The position numbers were made by a program, and so were the translations under genes. Shown one piece after another: positions 1 through 8,736 of a DNA stretch of 55,592 nucleotides. Source of the DNA: an uncultured Clostridia bacterium (lineage in GTDB: Bacteria; Bacillota; Clostridia; Lachnospirales; Anaerotignaceae); assembly GCA_945868505.1 (NCBI GenBank), contig CAMBLO010000015.1:1-55592 (forward strand), read 5' to 3'. The first letter of the stretch is position 1. Every line of letters begins with the position of its first letter. The notes under the pieces were generated by a model that was not told where the DNA came from, did no database searches, and was given only the letters and a program-made list of their open reading frames with translations.

Positions 1-52
1 TTGTACCAGACTATGAGTCTTTTTTATCTGTTGCACTTAGATTGTAAATTCA
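1..52. mobile_element. possible terminus of an IS30-type insertion sequence (runs off left edge)
   Basis: The kinase fragment at 37-297 stops abruptly just after a segment that should continue for hundreds of residues. The DNA at the break (TTGCACTTAGATTGTAAATT, 31-50) resembles the TTGCACTT-containing terminal repeats I associate with IS30-family elements. No transposase is visible because the window starts here, and no target duplication can be tested. This is an inference from motif likeness. Confidence 0.3.
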
Positions 53-297
53 AGTACAAAAATCAAAATCAGCACCAAGGGCAGATGCACAATCAGAGGG
101 TAAAGCCGTTTGGTGGTCTCCACACCTAAAATCAACCAGCAGGGGCTTTGCAGCATCAGGAATACAGGGCATAAAATGAAAATCAGTTTTTTTTGCCAAG
201 GGTTATTCCAGCCGCCAGCAATAAACGTGCTGAGAAACAAACCGAAAATCAGTACCAAACCATAGTTGCATACACCCAGTAGTGTCAGAAAGGCCAT
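37..297 (-). pseudogene. N-terminal fragment of a second GHKL-type sensor histidine kinase
   Basis: 86 residues made almost entirely of hydrophobic segments, with a pattern (RLYPLIVHLPLVLILIFVL) typical of the membrane input region of LytTR-partner kinases. It begins 4 bp after the stop of the response regulator, so the two are probably co-transcribed. The dimerization/H-box and ATP-binding parts are absent: the frame ends at 37-39 in sequence that looks like an IS end. The product would be a membrane stub without kinase activity. Alternatively it is an intact small membrane protein, which I consider less likely. Confidence 0.55.
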
Positions 298-301
298 GGT
301 G

Positions 302-1021
302 TTATCCCTCCTGTTCAGAAAATAAAAGCTTCATATATTCCTTTTTCAGCTGCGGATATAACAGTCGAGAAACGGGCAGATCCTTTCCGGAAAAGGTGTG
401 GATGCCGTTGGGGGACAGCTCCGCAACCTGCAGCATATTGACGATATAGGAACGATGGACACGAATAAATTCCGAACGGGAAAGCAGTGTTTCTTCAAAT
501 TCCTTTAAAGAGCCGAAAGTCTCCCGCGTAGAGCCATCTGTCAGGTTGAAAAAGAGGTGCTTCCCGAAAACCTCCACATAAGTCAGCTGAGAAAAGGGCA
601 CACGAATCAGTGTGGAGCCGCATTTCAAGGTCAGCCCTTCTTCGGGCTTTTGTTCCCGCAGGGAAAGCTTATCTAAAAGAGGAAAAAGCATTTTTTGGCT
701 GATAGGCTTCAGCAGATAATCCAGCGCCCGCACGCCATAGCTTTCATAGGCAAAGCTGGGGGAGGAGGTCAGAAAAACGATTTCTGCCGTATCGTCAAAT
801 TCCCGAATTTCCCGAGCGGCTTCCAGACCATTTGTGCCGGGCATCATCACATCCAAAAGATATAGGGTGAAATGCTCTTTTTTTGCAGCCACCAGCAGCT
901 CTCCTGCGCTGTGAAAGGTTTTGTAGTGGAGGGGTGTTTGTCGTTCCAGCTGCCAAGCCTGTAACAGCTTTAATATGGCATCCAATTCGCTGGTCTGGTC
1001 ATCGCAAATCGCAATATTCAT
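302..1021 (-). CDS. LytTR-family response regulator
   Basis: 239 residues. A receiver domain (about 1-120) has the acidic pair D7/D8, phospho-acceptor D57 in YLLDVMMPG, and K105 in DYLLKP. A LytTR DNA-binding domain follows (about 130-235), as in AgrA/ComE/VirR-type regulators. It should be phosphorylated by the GHKL kinase encoded just upstream (1131-2450) and bind paired direct repeats; two candidate boxes lie at 1103-1134, upstream of this gene, and at 2588-2619. The 110-bp gap before the gene and the box inside it suggest its own promoter and autoregulation. No agrB/agrD-like pheromone genes are visible. Family assignment is firm; the regulon is inferred. Confidence 0.92.
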   Translation of the reverse strand: MNIAICDDQTSELDAILKLLQAWQLERQTPLHYKTFHSAGELLVAAKKEHFTLYLLDVMMPGTNGLEAAREIREFDDTAEIVFLTSSPSFAYESYGVRALDYLLKPISQKMLFPLLDKLSLREQKPEEGLTLKCGSTLIRVPFSQLTYVEVFGKHLFFNLTDGSTRETFGSLKEFEETLLSRSEFIRVHRSYIVNMLQVAELSPNGIHTFSGKDLPVSRLLYPQLKKEYMKLLFSEQEG

Positions 1022-1102
1022 TTTCCGCCCTCCCTTTCAAAACAACATTTGTCTTTCGTATTATTTTAACATAGAATCTTCTGTTTCCCCAACTGCCACA
1101 AG

Positions 1103-1134
1103 TGCATTTCGTGTCGCAAAAGCATACATTTCAT
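1103..1134. promoter_or_regulatory. putative LytTR regulator binding box 1
   Basis: Direct repeat of CATTTC at 1105-1110 and 1127-1132, spaced 22 bp (two helical turns), inside TGCATTTCGT...TACATTTCAT. The same arrangement with nearly the same spacer recurs at 2588-2619. LytTR proteins are known to bind two direct repeats on one DNA face. It lies in the gap between the kinase stop and the regulator start. Confidence 0.55.
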
Positions 1135-2450
1135 TCCTTTTCTGTGGCAAATTGGAAAAATTTGGCATGAATTGGCAGTGCCACCCGCAGGATAAATATG
1201 CCCTCCTCTGTTTCAAAGGTAAAAAGACCATGATGACGCTGGACGATGGTGCGGATACTTTGGCAGCCATAGCCATGATTGGTCTGGGGCGAAACGGGCA
1301 GACCATCCTGTATCACGATTTCTCCGTGATAGGGGTTTTTCATTTCAATCAGCAGCTTTTGCTGCTTGGCTTCGCAATAAAAATCAATATATTTCCGGTT
1401 TTCTTCCACTTGAGCCACGGCATTCAGCGCATTTTCCAGACCGTTGGACAGCAGGGTGCAAAGCTCCGTATCAGGGATTGGCAAATTCTTTGGAAGCTTC
1501 ACATGGATGCGCAGTGCAACAGAAAGACGCTCTGCCTTGCCGGAAAAAGAGGAGCAGAGCAGATTGACCAGCTCATTTTCGCAGTATCGCTTGGGCGTAA
1601 TGGCTTCGATATCATTTCTTACCTTGTGTATATATGCAGCAGCCTTTTCCGCCTCGCCCGCCAGCAGAAAGCTGTCGATCATGTTTAGATGATGGCGCAT
1701 ATCATGCTGATAAACGGCGGTTTTGGTCTGGGATTCCTGCAGCAGCGATATTTGTTCCTCGGCGGCAGCCAAATCCTCCCGCAGAGAAGCCTGGGCTGTT
1801 TCCGCTGCCTTTTTTTCGCTAAGGGTGCGATAGGTATGCATCAGCAGAAAATAAAATACCAGAACCTGCAAAAAAGGAAATGCCTGCAGCAATCGTCCGG
1901 GGATTGTAGTTGCATAGGAAAAGCCGAAAAATATCTTTGCAAAGGTATAGATATAAAATAGCAGGGGGATGATGGAATATTGCAAAAAAAGCCTGTCATC
2001 CCCATATTTCAGCAGATAATTGAAGCCCTTTCGGAAAACAAATTGTATCAGCAGCAGCGTGATTGCGTAGGAGAGCAGGTCGTTCAGCAAAATCACCAGC
2101 GGTGTTGTTGAAAAAAACTGCCCCACCAGCATACCCGATATGACCGTGGGCACGGTAAAAATCATGGCGGTGAAAATGACAAACAGCATTTTTATGAAAC
2201 TGCACTTGGAAACTGATTTAAAAATCAGAAAAAAGGGCAGGTGCATTGAGAATATGATTGTTTTGAGGTAGGCTGGTCTTCCCAGTTGCTGCCGCAGCAG
2301 ATGGTTCAAGACTGCCAAAGAAAGAATCAACAGGGGAACCAGCCATTTCTGTCTCGGGGTAAGCTGACTGAAATGGAGGTCCATAATCATCCATAGCATC
2401 ACCCAGACAAAAATCAGCACCAAGCCCGGGGAAAAGGTTGTAAATTCCAT
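1131..2450 (-). CDS. GHKL sensor histidine kinase, partner of the LytTR regulator
   Basis: 439 residues from the ATG at 2450, chosen because GGAGGG lies 7-8 nt upstream; a longer frame to 2552 lacks such a site. About six membrane helices occupy residues 8-205. A short linker/coiled coil follows, then an H-box with H249 in YQHDMRHHL, an N-box (LLSNGLENALNAV, about 333-345) and a G-box (HGYGCQSI, about 392-399). This is the architecture of AgrC/ComD-like sensors. It would sense a membrane or peptide signal and phosphorylate the regulator at 302-1021. It is divergent from the 2690-5811 operon, its probable target. Confidence 0.9.
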   Translation of the reverse strand: MEFTTFSPGLVLIFVWVMLWMIMDLHFSQLTPRQKWLVPLLILSLAVLNHLLRQQLGRPAYLKTIIFSMHLPFFLIFKSVSKCSFIKMLFVIFTAMIFTVPTVISGMLVGQFFSTTPLVILLNDLLSYAITLLLIQFVFRKGFNYLLKYGDDRLFLQYSIIPLLFYIYTFAKIFFGFSYATTIPGRLLQAFPFLQVLVFYFLLMHTYRTLSEKKAAETAQASLREDLAAAEEQISLLQESQTKTAVYQHDMRHHLNMIDSFLLAGEAEKAAAYIHKVRNDIEAITPKRYCENELVNLLCSSFSGKAERLSVALRIHVKLPKNLPIPDTELCTLLSNGLENALNAVAQVEENRKYIDFYCEAKQQKLLIEMKNPYHGEIVIQDGLPVSPQTNHGYGCQSIRTIVQRHHGLFTFETEEGIFILRVALPIHAKFFQFATEKE

Positions 2451-2587
2451 TGGGTTTTCCCTCCTGTTCCGCAAAAAAATCTTCCGCATTTTTGTATGCA
2501 AACCGTTCGTTTTCTTCTGTTCCATTTTACCATAGAACCCCTTTTTTTCCAACCTTGCCCTCTTGGTATTTTATACCATTTCTGCCT

Positions 2588-2619
2588 TGCATTTCGTTCC
2601 GAAAAAGCATACATTTCGT
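2588..2619. promoter_or_regulatory. putative LytTR regulator binding box 2
   Basis: Second copy of the box at 1103-1134: CATTTC at 2590-2595 and 2612-2617, again 22 bp apart, with the shared spacer core AAAAGCATA. It sits in the 239-bp divergent interval between the kinase (start 2450) and the membrane/surface operon (start 2690), where one bound regulator could act in both directions. Confidence 0.55.
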
Positions 2620-2689
2620 CCCTCTGCTGAAAAAAAGCCTTTTCATTATGCTACATTTATAGCATGAAAGAATCTTCAGGAGAAGGGAG

Positions 2690-3001
2690 ATGAAATGGAT
2701 GCCGAATTTGATTTTATGGTGCATTGCGATTGTCAGCACGGTAGCTGCTGTGGTTCTCTGGTTTCGGGAGGTGCGTCGGCTGCTGCAAAGCGGAAAAAGC
2801 ACCGTAGAAAGTGCTGCAGGGCAGCTGCGGGTCAGCCGTTTAAAGGCTGCCGAGGAAAACAACCCCGAAAGCGCAGAGGTGTTGAAACGCAGCGAAAGCA
2901 TCTATCGGCAGGCGGTGGAGTATTATAATGCCACACTGCAGAAACCATGGATTTATCTGCCCGGAAGGTTGATGGGATATCAAAAGGAGGAAGAAACATG
3001 A
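2690..3001 (+). CDS. small membrane-anchored protein with a helical tail
   Basis: 103 residues: a membrane helix at about 5-24, then a charged, probably helical cytoplasmic or periplasmic tail (about 26-90). GGAGAAGGGAG precedes the ATG. The stop overlaps the next start in ATGA (2998-3001), so it is translationally coupled to the large surface protein. The tail has the heptad-like look of LemA-type or envelope adaptor proteins, but I do not recognise the family. It is divergent from the kinase and probably in its regulon. Confidence 0.75.
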   Translation: MKWMPNLILWCIAIVSTVAAVVLWFREVRRLLQSGKSTVESAAGQLRVSRLKAAEENNPESAEVLKRSESIYRQAVEYYNATLQKPWIYLPGRLMGYQKEEET

Positions 3002-5811
3002 GGAAAAGAATATTTAGCGTAGCCATGGCACTGTGCATGGTGCTGGGTCTGCTGCCAGCAACGGCATGGGCGGCTGATACTGTGACAAGCGTAAACATTG
3101 GCAGTGCAACTTTAAGCAGAAGTAATCCATATTATCATAATGGTGAGAATGGTATACAAGGAACTGCAAATAATGTTTCAACTGGTGCGAATGCTTCATT
3201 TGATGTAAACACAGGCACATTGACCCTGAATGGATTGTATATTGTGAATGAAGATAATAATTACCGCGGAATTCAGTGGAGTTTTGGTGACTTAACAATC
3301 AAACTTCAGGGGGGAAGCACAAATATTGTAGAAAACACTTCAGGTGCAGCTATTGTTGGTGATAATGGTATGATTAGCAATGGTTCATCTCTTACAATCG
3401 AGGGAAGTGGTAGCTTAAAGGCAATCGGTACTACCAGTGGCATTTGGGTTTGGCATAATATAACCATTAAGGACAGTGCTACAGTCAATGCCATTGGCGG
3501 TAAAAAGATGGGGATTGGGATTGCTTACAGTGGAACAATTTCCATTGCTGATAGCGCAAAGGTGAGCGCAAAAAGCAATTCCATTGACAATTCCATTGGC
3601 AATTCTATTGGCATGGGAAGAGAGTATAATTATGTGGAGGAGCCTGTTAGCATTATTGTAGGCGATGGAGCAGCACTGGAAGTAACTGGCGCATCTGCTG
3701 CATTTGGTGCAGTTGCGGGTGGTAATCAGGGAATACATGTTACTTTAAATGCAAATGGTACACAAGTTGTAGTAGGAGAGAGTGCAACAAGTAATACTCC
3801 TTGGGATAGTAATGCAAATACTTTGACAACAAATAAATATGTTAAGGTTGGTACTGCTACTATTCCTGTAATTGGCGATGTTCCCGGCGGCGGCACCCCT
3901 ACACTCCCTGTAACACAAACTCACAATATCTGCGGCGAAGCAGACTGCAGCGAGCATGGTGCTGCACTGACATGGAAAGCGGTGACCACAGAGGCAGAAC
4001 TGCAAAGTGCGGCAACAAACGGCGGCAGATATTACCTTGCAGATAATATTACTCTGAGTGAGGATTTAACTACTAGTTCAAGTGAGGACTTTAACCTGTG
4101 CCTGAACGGTCATGTGCTGAATTTAAACGGTCATGTGATAAAAGTCATGAGCCGTGGTGATGGTACTAAAAAAACGAATCTTTGCGACTGCCAAAACACT
4201 GCGCATAAATTCAAAGTAGAGGATGGCAAATGGGTTCTGGATGAAGAACATGGTACTGAAGCTGTTCAGGGCGGTGTCATCACAGGCGGAAACAACCAAG
4301 GTGTAAATGTAAATGGCGGATTCGATATGTATGGCGGCAACATTGTCGGCAATACAGCAACAAACGGCGGCGGTGTTTATGTAACTGATGGTACATTCAA
4401 TATGTATGGCGGCAACATTAAAGGCAACAAAGCAACAAACGGCGGCGGTGTTTATGTAAATTCTGTTTTTAATATATACGGCGGCAGCATTACAGACAAT
4501 ACAGCAACAGGCAACGGCGGCGGCGTTTACGATTATGGCATGTTGGATGTGAGCGGCGATGTGAATATCAGCGGCAATAAAAAAGGCGACGATGCTAACA
4601 ACGTATATCTGCCGAGCGGAAAAACCATAAAAATTGATGGTGCATTGGACAGCAGTGTAATCATCGGCGTAACCACAGAGGCTATACCTGCGGGAAATTC
4701 TTCCGTTGGGATTACGAATACTTATAATGCGTTAGATTACAATCGTAATTTTGTCAGCGATAACACAACCTATAAAACCTTCCGTGACACTTACAATAAA
4801 ATCAGGTTGGGGGTAGAAGGTGATGCACCTACCGCTTATGAGGTTAGAGTAACCCCAAATTCTGCAGAATGCGGCAGTGTCGACATTAGCGGTACTGTTG
4901 ATTCCAGTGGTAACTATTCTGCAGGCACGCCTGTAAGAGTTACTGCAATCCCCAAAGTCGATGCCCGTAAGGCCCATCGCTTTGTTGGCTGGTACTGGGA
5001 TAATAGTACTACATTAGTTTCAACTAATAATCCGTATACATTCAACGTTACTGGCACAGCGAAACTGAGAACTGAATTTGAAGAGATTCCTGTAGGTACG
5101 CTTCAGATCAGTGCTTCCCCTGATTCCATGCGCGGTGCAGGCACAGTGACACTGACGGTTGTAAATAACACTGGAGACCCTAGTGTGAATGTAACCTGCA
5201 ATAATGATATCACTGTAACAGGTGCAGGTAATACAAGGTCTGCATATTTGCCCAACCAAACCCAGACCTATACCTTCACAGCAGAAGCAGGCGGCCAGAG
5301 TGCCACTTGCACCGTAGACGTACGGAAGAAATCCTCCAGTTCTTCGGATTCTTCTTCCGGCGGTTCCAGCAATGAAAAACCTGAGGAAAAACCTGTAGAA
5401 AAGCCCGAGGAAAAACCTGAAGAAGTTCCCAAGGACAACGAAATCGTTCTGACCATCGGTGAAAAGGTGACAGTTGTATTCGGCGACCCTGTGGTGAATG
5501 ATGTGGCTCCTATCCTTCGTAACGACAGAGCCATGCTGCCTATCCGCTTTGTAGTGGAAGCATTGGGCGGCACAGTCACATGGAATGAAGCACAGCAGTC
5601 CGTAACCTGCGTGAAGGGCGACAACACCATTACCATCTACATTGGTCATCCCTTCGCATTGGTTAATGGCAACCCTGTGGAACTGGATTCCCCTGCATTT
5701 ATCGAAAATGACAGAACCTATCTCCCGATTCGTTTTATAGCAGAAAATTTGGATGCAGCAGTTACTTGGAATGCAGATGCGCAAGAAGTAACGTTTGTTC
5801 CCAATAAATAA
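2998..5811 (+). CDS. large secreted stalk-domain surface protein with beta-helix-type repeats
   Basis: 937 residues from the ATG at 2998 (AAAGGAGG 9 nt upstream). The signal peptide is about 1-26 (cleavage near TAWA-AD). Residues about 30-330 are Ser/Thr/Gly-rich beta structure. About 430-540 has repeats of the type FNMYGGNI-GN-ATNGGGVYV, as in parallel beta-helix surface proteins. About 617-700 resembles an InlB B-repeat/Flg_new module (HRFVGWYWDN). A Ser run and Glu/Pro/Lys linker (about 775-812) leads to a copper-amine-oxidase-N-like stalk domain (about 815-937, two LPIRF motifs). No sortase motif is visible; the stalk domain may hold it to the wall. Likely an adhesin or wall-associated protein, specificity unknown. 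Confidence 0.85.
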   Translation: MRKRIFSVAMALCMVLGLLPATAWAADTVTSVNIGSATLSRSNPYYHNGENGIQGTANNVSTGANASFDVNTGTLTLNGLYIVNEDNNYRGIQWSFGDLTIKLQGGSTNIVENTSGAAIVGDNGMISNGSSLTIEGSGSLKAIGTTSGIWVWHNITIKDSATVNAIGGKKMGIGIAYSGTISIADSAKVSAKSNSIDNSIGNSIGMGREYNYVEEPVSIIVGDGAALEVTGASAAFGAVAGGNQGIHVTLNANGTQVVVGESATSNTPWDSNANTLTTNKYVKVGTATIPVIGDVPGGGTPTLPVTQTHNICGEADCSEHGAALTWKAVTTEAELQSAATNGGRYYLADNITLSEDLTTSSSEDFNLCLNGHVLNLNGHVIKVMSRGDGTKKTNLCDCQNTAHKFKVEDGKWVLDEEHGTEAVQGGVITGGNNQGVNVNGGFDMYGGNIVGNTATNGGGVYVTDGTFNMYGGNIKGNKATNGGGVYVNSVFNIYGGSITDNTATGNGGGVYDYGMLDVSGDVNISGNKKGDDANNVYLPSGKTIKIDGALDSSVIIGVTTEAIPAGNSSVGITNTYNALDYNRNFVSDNTTYKTFRDTYNKIRLGVEGDAPTAYEVRVTPNSAECGSVDISGTVDSSGNYSAGTPVRVTAIPKVDARKAHRFVGWYWDNSTTLVSTNNPYTFNVTGTAKLRTEFEEIPVGTLQISASPDSMRGAGTVTLTVVNNTGDPSVNVTCNNDITVTGAGNTRSAYLPNQTQTYTFTAEAGGQSATCTVDVRKKSSSSSDSSSGGSSNEKPEEKPVEKPEEKPEEVPKDNEIVLTIGEKVTVVFGDPVVNDVAPILRNDRAMLPIRFVVEALGGTVTWNEAQQSVTCVKGDNTITIYIGHPFALVNGNPVELDSPAFIENDRTYLPIRFIAENLDAAVTWNADAQEVTFVPNK

Positions 5812-5829
5812 TTTTTAAAAACAAGTGTG

Positions 5830-5873
5830 AAAAAAGCCTTCGCGGGTCTGACCTGCGGGGGCTTTTTTCTTTT
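5830..5873 (+). terminator. Rho-independent terminator of the surface-protein operon
   Basis: AAAAAAGCC and GGCTTTTTT flank a GC-rich loop-containing stem (CGCGGGT...ACCTGCGGG), ending in a T run 20-60 bp after the stop. Confidence 0.85.
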
Positions 5874-5960
5874 GTCTCCAAAAGGGAAATATGGGGCAGA
5901 AAACGATATGTCTATGGAACAAGGGGAGGCGCATAAAGTATTTTGAAGGGGGAGAGGGCC

Positions 5961-6098
5961 ATGGAGGAAAGGACAGCTTGCAAAAGTGTATTTCGGGATG
6001 GGAAAAGGGAACCGACCAAAGAACAGGTGACGGAAACATGGATTGCTTTGATTCGGGAAATGGAGCAGACGAAAGCGTCCCTTGGGGGAACGAAATGA
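5961..6098 (+). CDS. 45-residue companion ORF of the serine recombinase
   Basis: Encodes a small charged protein (starts MEERTACKSVFRDGKR, central helix ETWIALIREMEQTKASLGG). GGGGGAG lies about 8 nt upstream, and the gene ends 58 bp before the recombinase on the same strand. Short ORFs of this sort commonly precede solitary recombinases in gut Clostridia, which is the main reason to believe it. Function unknown; possibly a recombinase accessory factor. Confidence 0.55.
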   Translation: MEERTACKSVFRDGKREPTKEQVTETWIALIREMEQTKASLGGTK

Positions 6099-6156
6099 GG
6101 GGAGGTTCTTTTGTAATGGGAAAGGGCGGTTGATTTTAGGAAAAGGGTGATGCAGC

Positions 6157-7707
6157 ATGAAGGTAGCCATCTATTGTCGTTTATCGGAAGAGGATCGGGA
6201 AAAGCGAAAGGAAACAGAGGATAGTGTCAGTATCCAAAATCAGAAAACCATGCTGCTGCAATATGCCCTTGCCCAAGGGTGGCAGCTTTATGAAATTTAC
6301 AGTGATGATGATTATACCGGTGCAGACCGAAACCGTCCTGCCTTTCGGCGCTTGCTGGCGGATGCGGAGGCGGGAAAGTTCGATATCATCCTTTGCAAGA
6401 CCCAATCCCGCTTTACCCGTGAGCTGGAGCTGGTGGAAAAATACATACACGGGCTGTTTCCCTTGTGGGGGATTCGTTTTGTCAGCGTGGTGGATAATGC
6501 AGATACAGAAAATAAGGGCAATAAAAAGTCCCGCCAAATCAATGGCCTTGTGAATGAGTGGTATTTGGAGGATATGTCGGAAAATATCCGCAGTGTGCTG
6601 AAAAACCGAAGGGAAAACGGATACCATATCGGGGCAACGGCATTATATGGCTACAAAAAAGACCCCGACAGAAAGGGGCATCTTCTGATAGATGAGGAAG
6701 CGGCGGAGGTGGTTCGGGAGGTATTTACCCTGTTTTCCCAAGGCTATGGGAAATCCGCCATTGCCCGCAGGCTGAATGACAGGGGAGTGCCCAATCCCAC
6801 GGAATATAAACGGCAAAAGGGCCTCCTCCATCAGCCTGCCAAGGGGAAAAACAGCACCCTTTGGAAGTATGCTTCTATCGCGGATATGCTGGAAAATGAA
6901 ATGTATATCGGAAATATGGTGCAGGGGAAATATGGCAGTGTTTCCTATAAAACAAAGCAGAATAAGCCCCGCCCGAAGGAAGAATGGTATCGGGTGGAGG
7001 GCACCCATGAAGCTATCATTGATAAAGCTCTCTGGGAACGGGTGAAGGCCATGAGAGAGGAGCGGGCAAAGCCCTTTGCCACAGGGGAGATTGGGATTTT
7101 CGCAAAAAAAGCCCGCTGTGCCGAATGTGGGTACACCCTGCGTTCCGTGAAAAATAAAGAAAAAAGATATTTGACCTGCCCCAATCGTTCTGTGTCAAAG
7201 GATGCCTGTGCAGGGGCTTTTATTTCTGTGGAGCGTTTGGAAAAGATGGTTCTTTCGGAGCTGAAGCGGATTTTGGAAGTATATCTGGATTGGGATGCGC
7301 TGGAGCAAAATATACCCTGCGGGGTCAATCTGGAGCGGCGGAAAGCGCGTGTTCTGGAAGATATCAAGGTTTATGAGAAAACAATCCAAGCATACACCCG
7401 TGCCATAGAGAAGCTGTACTTGGATGCAGGAAGAGGGGTTTTGTCGGAGGGGGATTTTCTTAAAATGGTACAGGAATTTACGCAGGAAAAAAGGCGGCTG
7501 GAGGATACCCTGCGGCAGGCGAAAGAAGAGCTGGCAGAAATAGAAGCCTCCATAGAGGCAAGGGATACAAGGGAATGGCTGCAGCAATATGTAAATCCCG
7601 ACCACCTGACACGGGAAATGGTGGAAAAACTCATCGACCACATCAACGTGGGGCGCAGAATCCCCGGTACCAGAACGGTGCCGGTGGAGATTCACTGGAA
7701 TTTTTAA
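6157..7707 (+). CDS. solitary large serine recombinase
   Basis: 516 residues. N-terminal resolvase catalytic domain with S10 in YCRLSEED and the downstream arginine motif (TQSRFTREL); recombinase domain about 160-290 (GATALYGYKKD...); zinc ribbon about 324-351 (CAECGYTLR...CPNRS...C); long C-terminal coiled coil about 395-480. This is the TnpX/phage-integrase class that catalyses strand exchange between two att sites via a phosphoserine. No cargo beyond the 45-residue ORF is visible, and it is flanked by ordinary host genes with terminators on both sides. It could be a relic of a lost element or a DNA-inversion/domesticated recombinase. Confidence 0.9.
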   Translation: MKVAIYCRLSEEDREKRKETEDSVSIQNQKTMLLQYALAQGWQLYEIYSDDDYTGADRNRPAFRRLLADAEAGKFDIILCKTQSRFTRELELVEKYIHGLFPLWGIRFVSVVDNADTENKGNKKSRQINGLVNEWYLEDMSENIRSVLKNRRENGYHIGATALYGYKKDPDRKGHLLIDEEAAEVVREVFTLFSQGYGKSAIARRLNDRGVPNPTEYKRQKGLLHQPAKGKNSTLWKYASIADMLENEMYIGNMVQGKYGSVSYKTKQNKPRPKEEWYRVEGTHEAIIDKALWERVKAMREERAKPFATGEIGIFAKKARCAECGYTLRSVKNKEKRYLTCPNRSVSKDACAGAFISVERLEKMVLSELKRILEVYLDWDALEQNIPCGVNLERRKARVLEDIKVYEKTIQAYTRAIEKLYLDAGRGVLSEGDFLKMVQEFTQEKRRLEDTLRQAKEELAEIEASIEARDTREWLQQYVNPDHLTREMVEKLIDHINVGRRIPGTRTVPVEIHWNF

Positions 7708-7714
7708 GAGCTAA

Positions 7715-7744
7715 AAAGGGGGTGTCGATTTTTTCGGCACCCTT
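7715..7744. terminator. bidirectional terminator between recombinase and araC-type gene
   Basis: AAGGGGGTGTCGA pairs with TCGGCACCCTT around a T-rich loop. The two convergent genes end on either side (stops at 7707 and 7743). Confidence 0.75.
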
Positions 7745-8600
7745 ATTCATAGGTTTCATCGGCGGGAGCGAAATGGCCTTTCCGCCCCGTGGGGGTGGTG
7801 CCGAAATGCTTGGCGTAGGCCCGGGTGAAGGAGGAATAGCTGCGGAAACCCGATTGGAAACAGCTTTCCGTTGCGGACACGCCCTGCCGAATCAAATCCT
7901 TGGCATGAATCAAACGGCGTTCCTGCAGATATCCGTGGATGGATTGACCGGTTTCCTGTCGGAACAGGCGCATCATGTGGAATTTGCTGATGTAAAATTG
8001 CTCCGACAAGGTATCCATACTGATATCTTCCGTCAGGTGGGCATCCATATAGCGCAGGATGTTCAAAATACGGCTGTCGGTGGGGGCGAGGGGCTTTGCA
8101 AAGGTGGTTTCCGGGTTTCTGATGGTACGGGCGATTTCGATTAAAAGCCGCAGAAGCAGGCCGTTGCTGAGGATGACTCTGCCGTAACGGTCTTGGGAAA
8201 GCTCTTGTTCCAAGGCGTCGGAAAGAGCCCAGATATTTTCCGGATTTCTCAAATGCAGCACATGTCCCTGTTCCCCGTGGAAGATATCCTGCAAAGGGCA
8301 GTCCGGTGTGGATTGCTGCTGCAAAAACTGGGGAGAAATATAGATAATGACACGTTCGTAGAGAACGCCCTTTTCAAATTCGGGGCGATGGACACAATGG
8401 CTGCCGATGAGGACAACGTCCCCCGCCTCCAATGTGTATCGTTTCCCATCTACGGTATAGCCGCCGCTGCCGGAACGCAGCATGAGTAGCTTGCAAAATT
8501 CATGGTAGTGAGAATTTACCGTTGTTCCCCTTTTATCTTTCAGATGGAATAATCGAAAGTCATCCAATAAATACCCTCGTTTTTCATATCCCTTTTCCAT
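7743..8600 (-). CDS. AraC-family transcriptional regulator with cupin sensor domain
   Basis: 285 residues from the ATG at 8600, selected by GGAGGTGG 5 nt upstream; the open frame extends 55 codons further without support. N-terminal cupin-like arm (about 20-110; HYHEFCKLLML, EAGDVVLIG) and two helix-turn-helix motifs at the C-terminus (about 185-280; LSEQFYISKFHMMRLFRQ). It should bind a small molecule and control nearby promoters. It is divergent from the aspartate kinase gene with 136 bp between starts, so that gene is a candidate target. Ligand unknown. Confidence 0.88.
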   Translation of the reverse strand: MEKGYEKRGYLLDDFRLFHLKDKRGTTVNSHYHEFCKLLMLRSGSGGYTVDGKRYTLEAGDVVLIGSHCVHRPEFEKGVLYERVIIYISPQFLQQQSTPDCPLQDIFHGEQGHVLHLRNPENIWALSDALEQELSQDRYGRVILSNGLLLRLLIEIARTIRNPETTFAKPLAPTDSRILNILRYMDAHLTEDISMDTLSEQFYISKFHMMRLFRQETGQSIHGYLQERRLIHAKDLIRQGVSATESCFQSGFRSYSSFTRAYAKHFGTTPTGRKGHFAPADETYE

Positions 8601-8736
8601 TTCTCCACCTCCGGTATAGCATGATTTGCAATAAGAATAGCATAAAATGCGTTTAATATGCAAGTCGTGCTGCGTAAAATAGATGTAGCAGAATGGAAAA
8701 GAAACGAAAGGTTTGAGATAAAGGAGTGTTTGGAGC

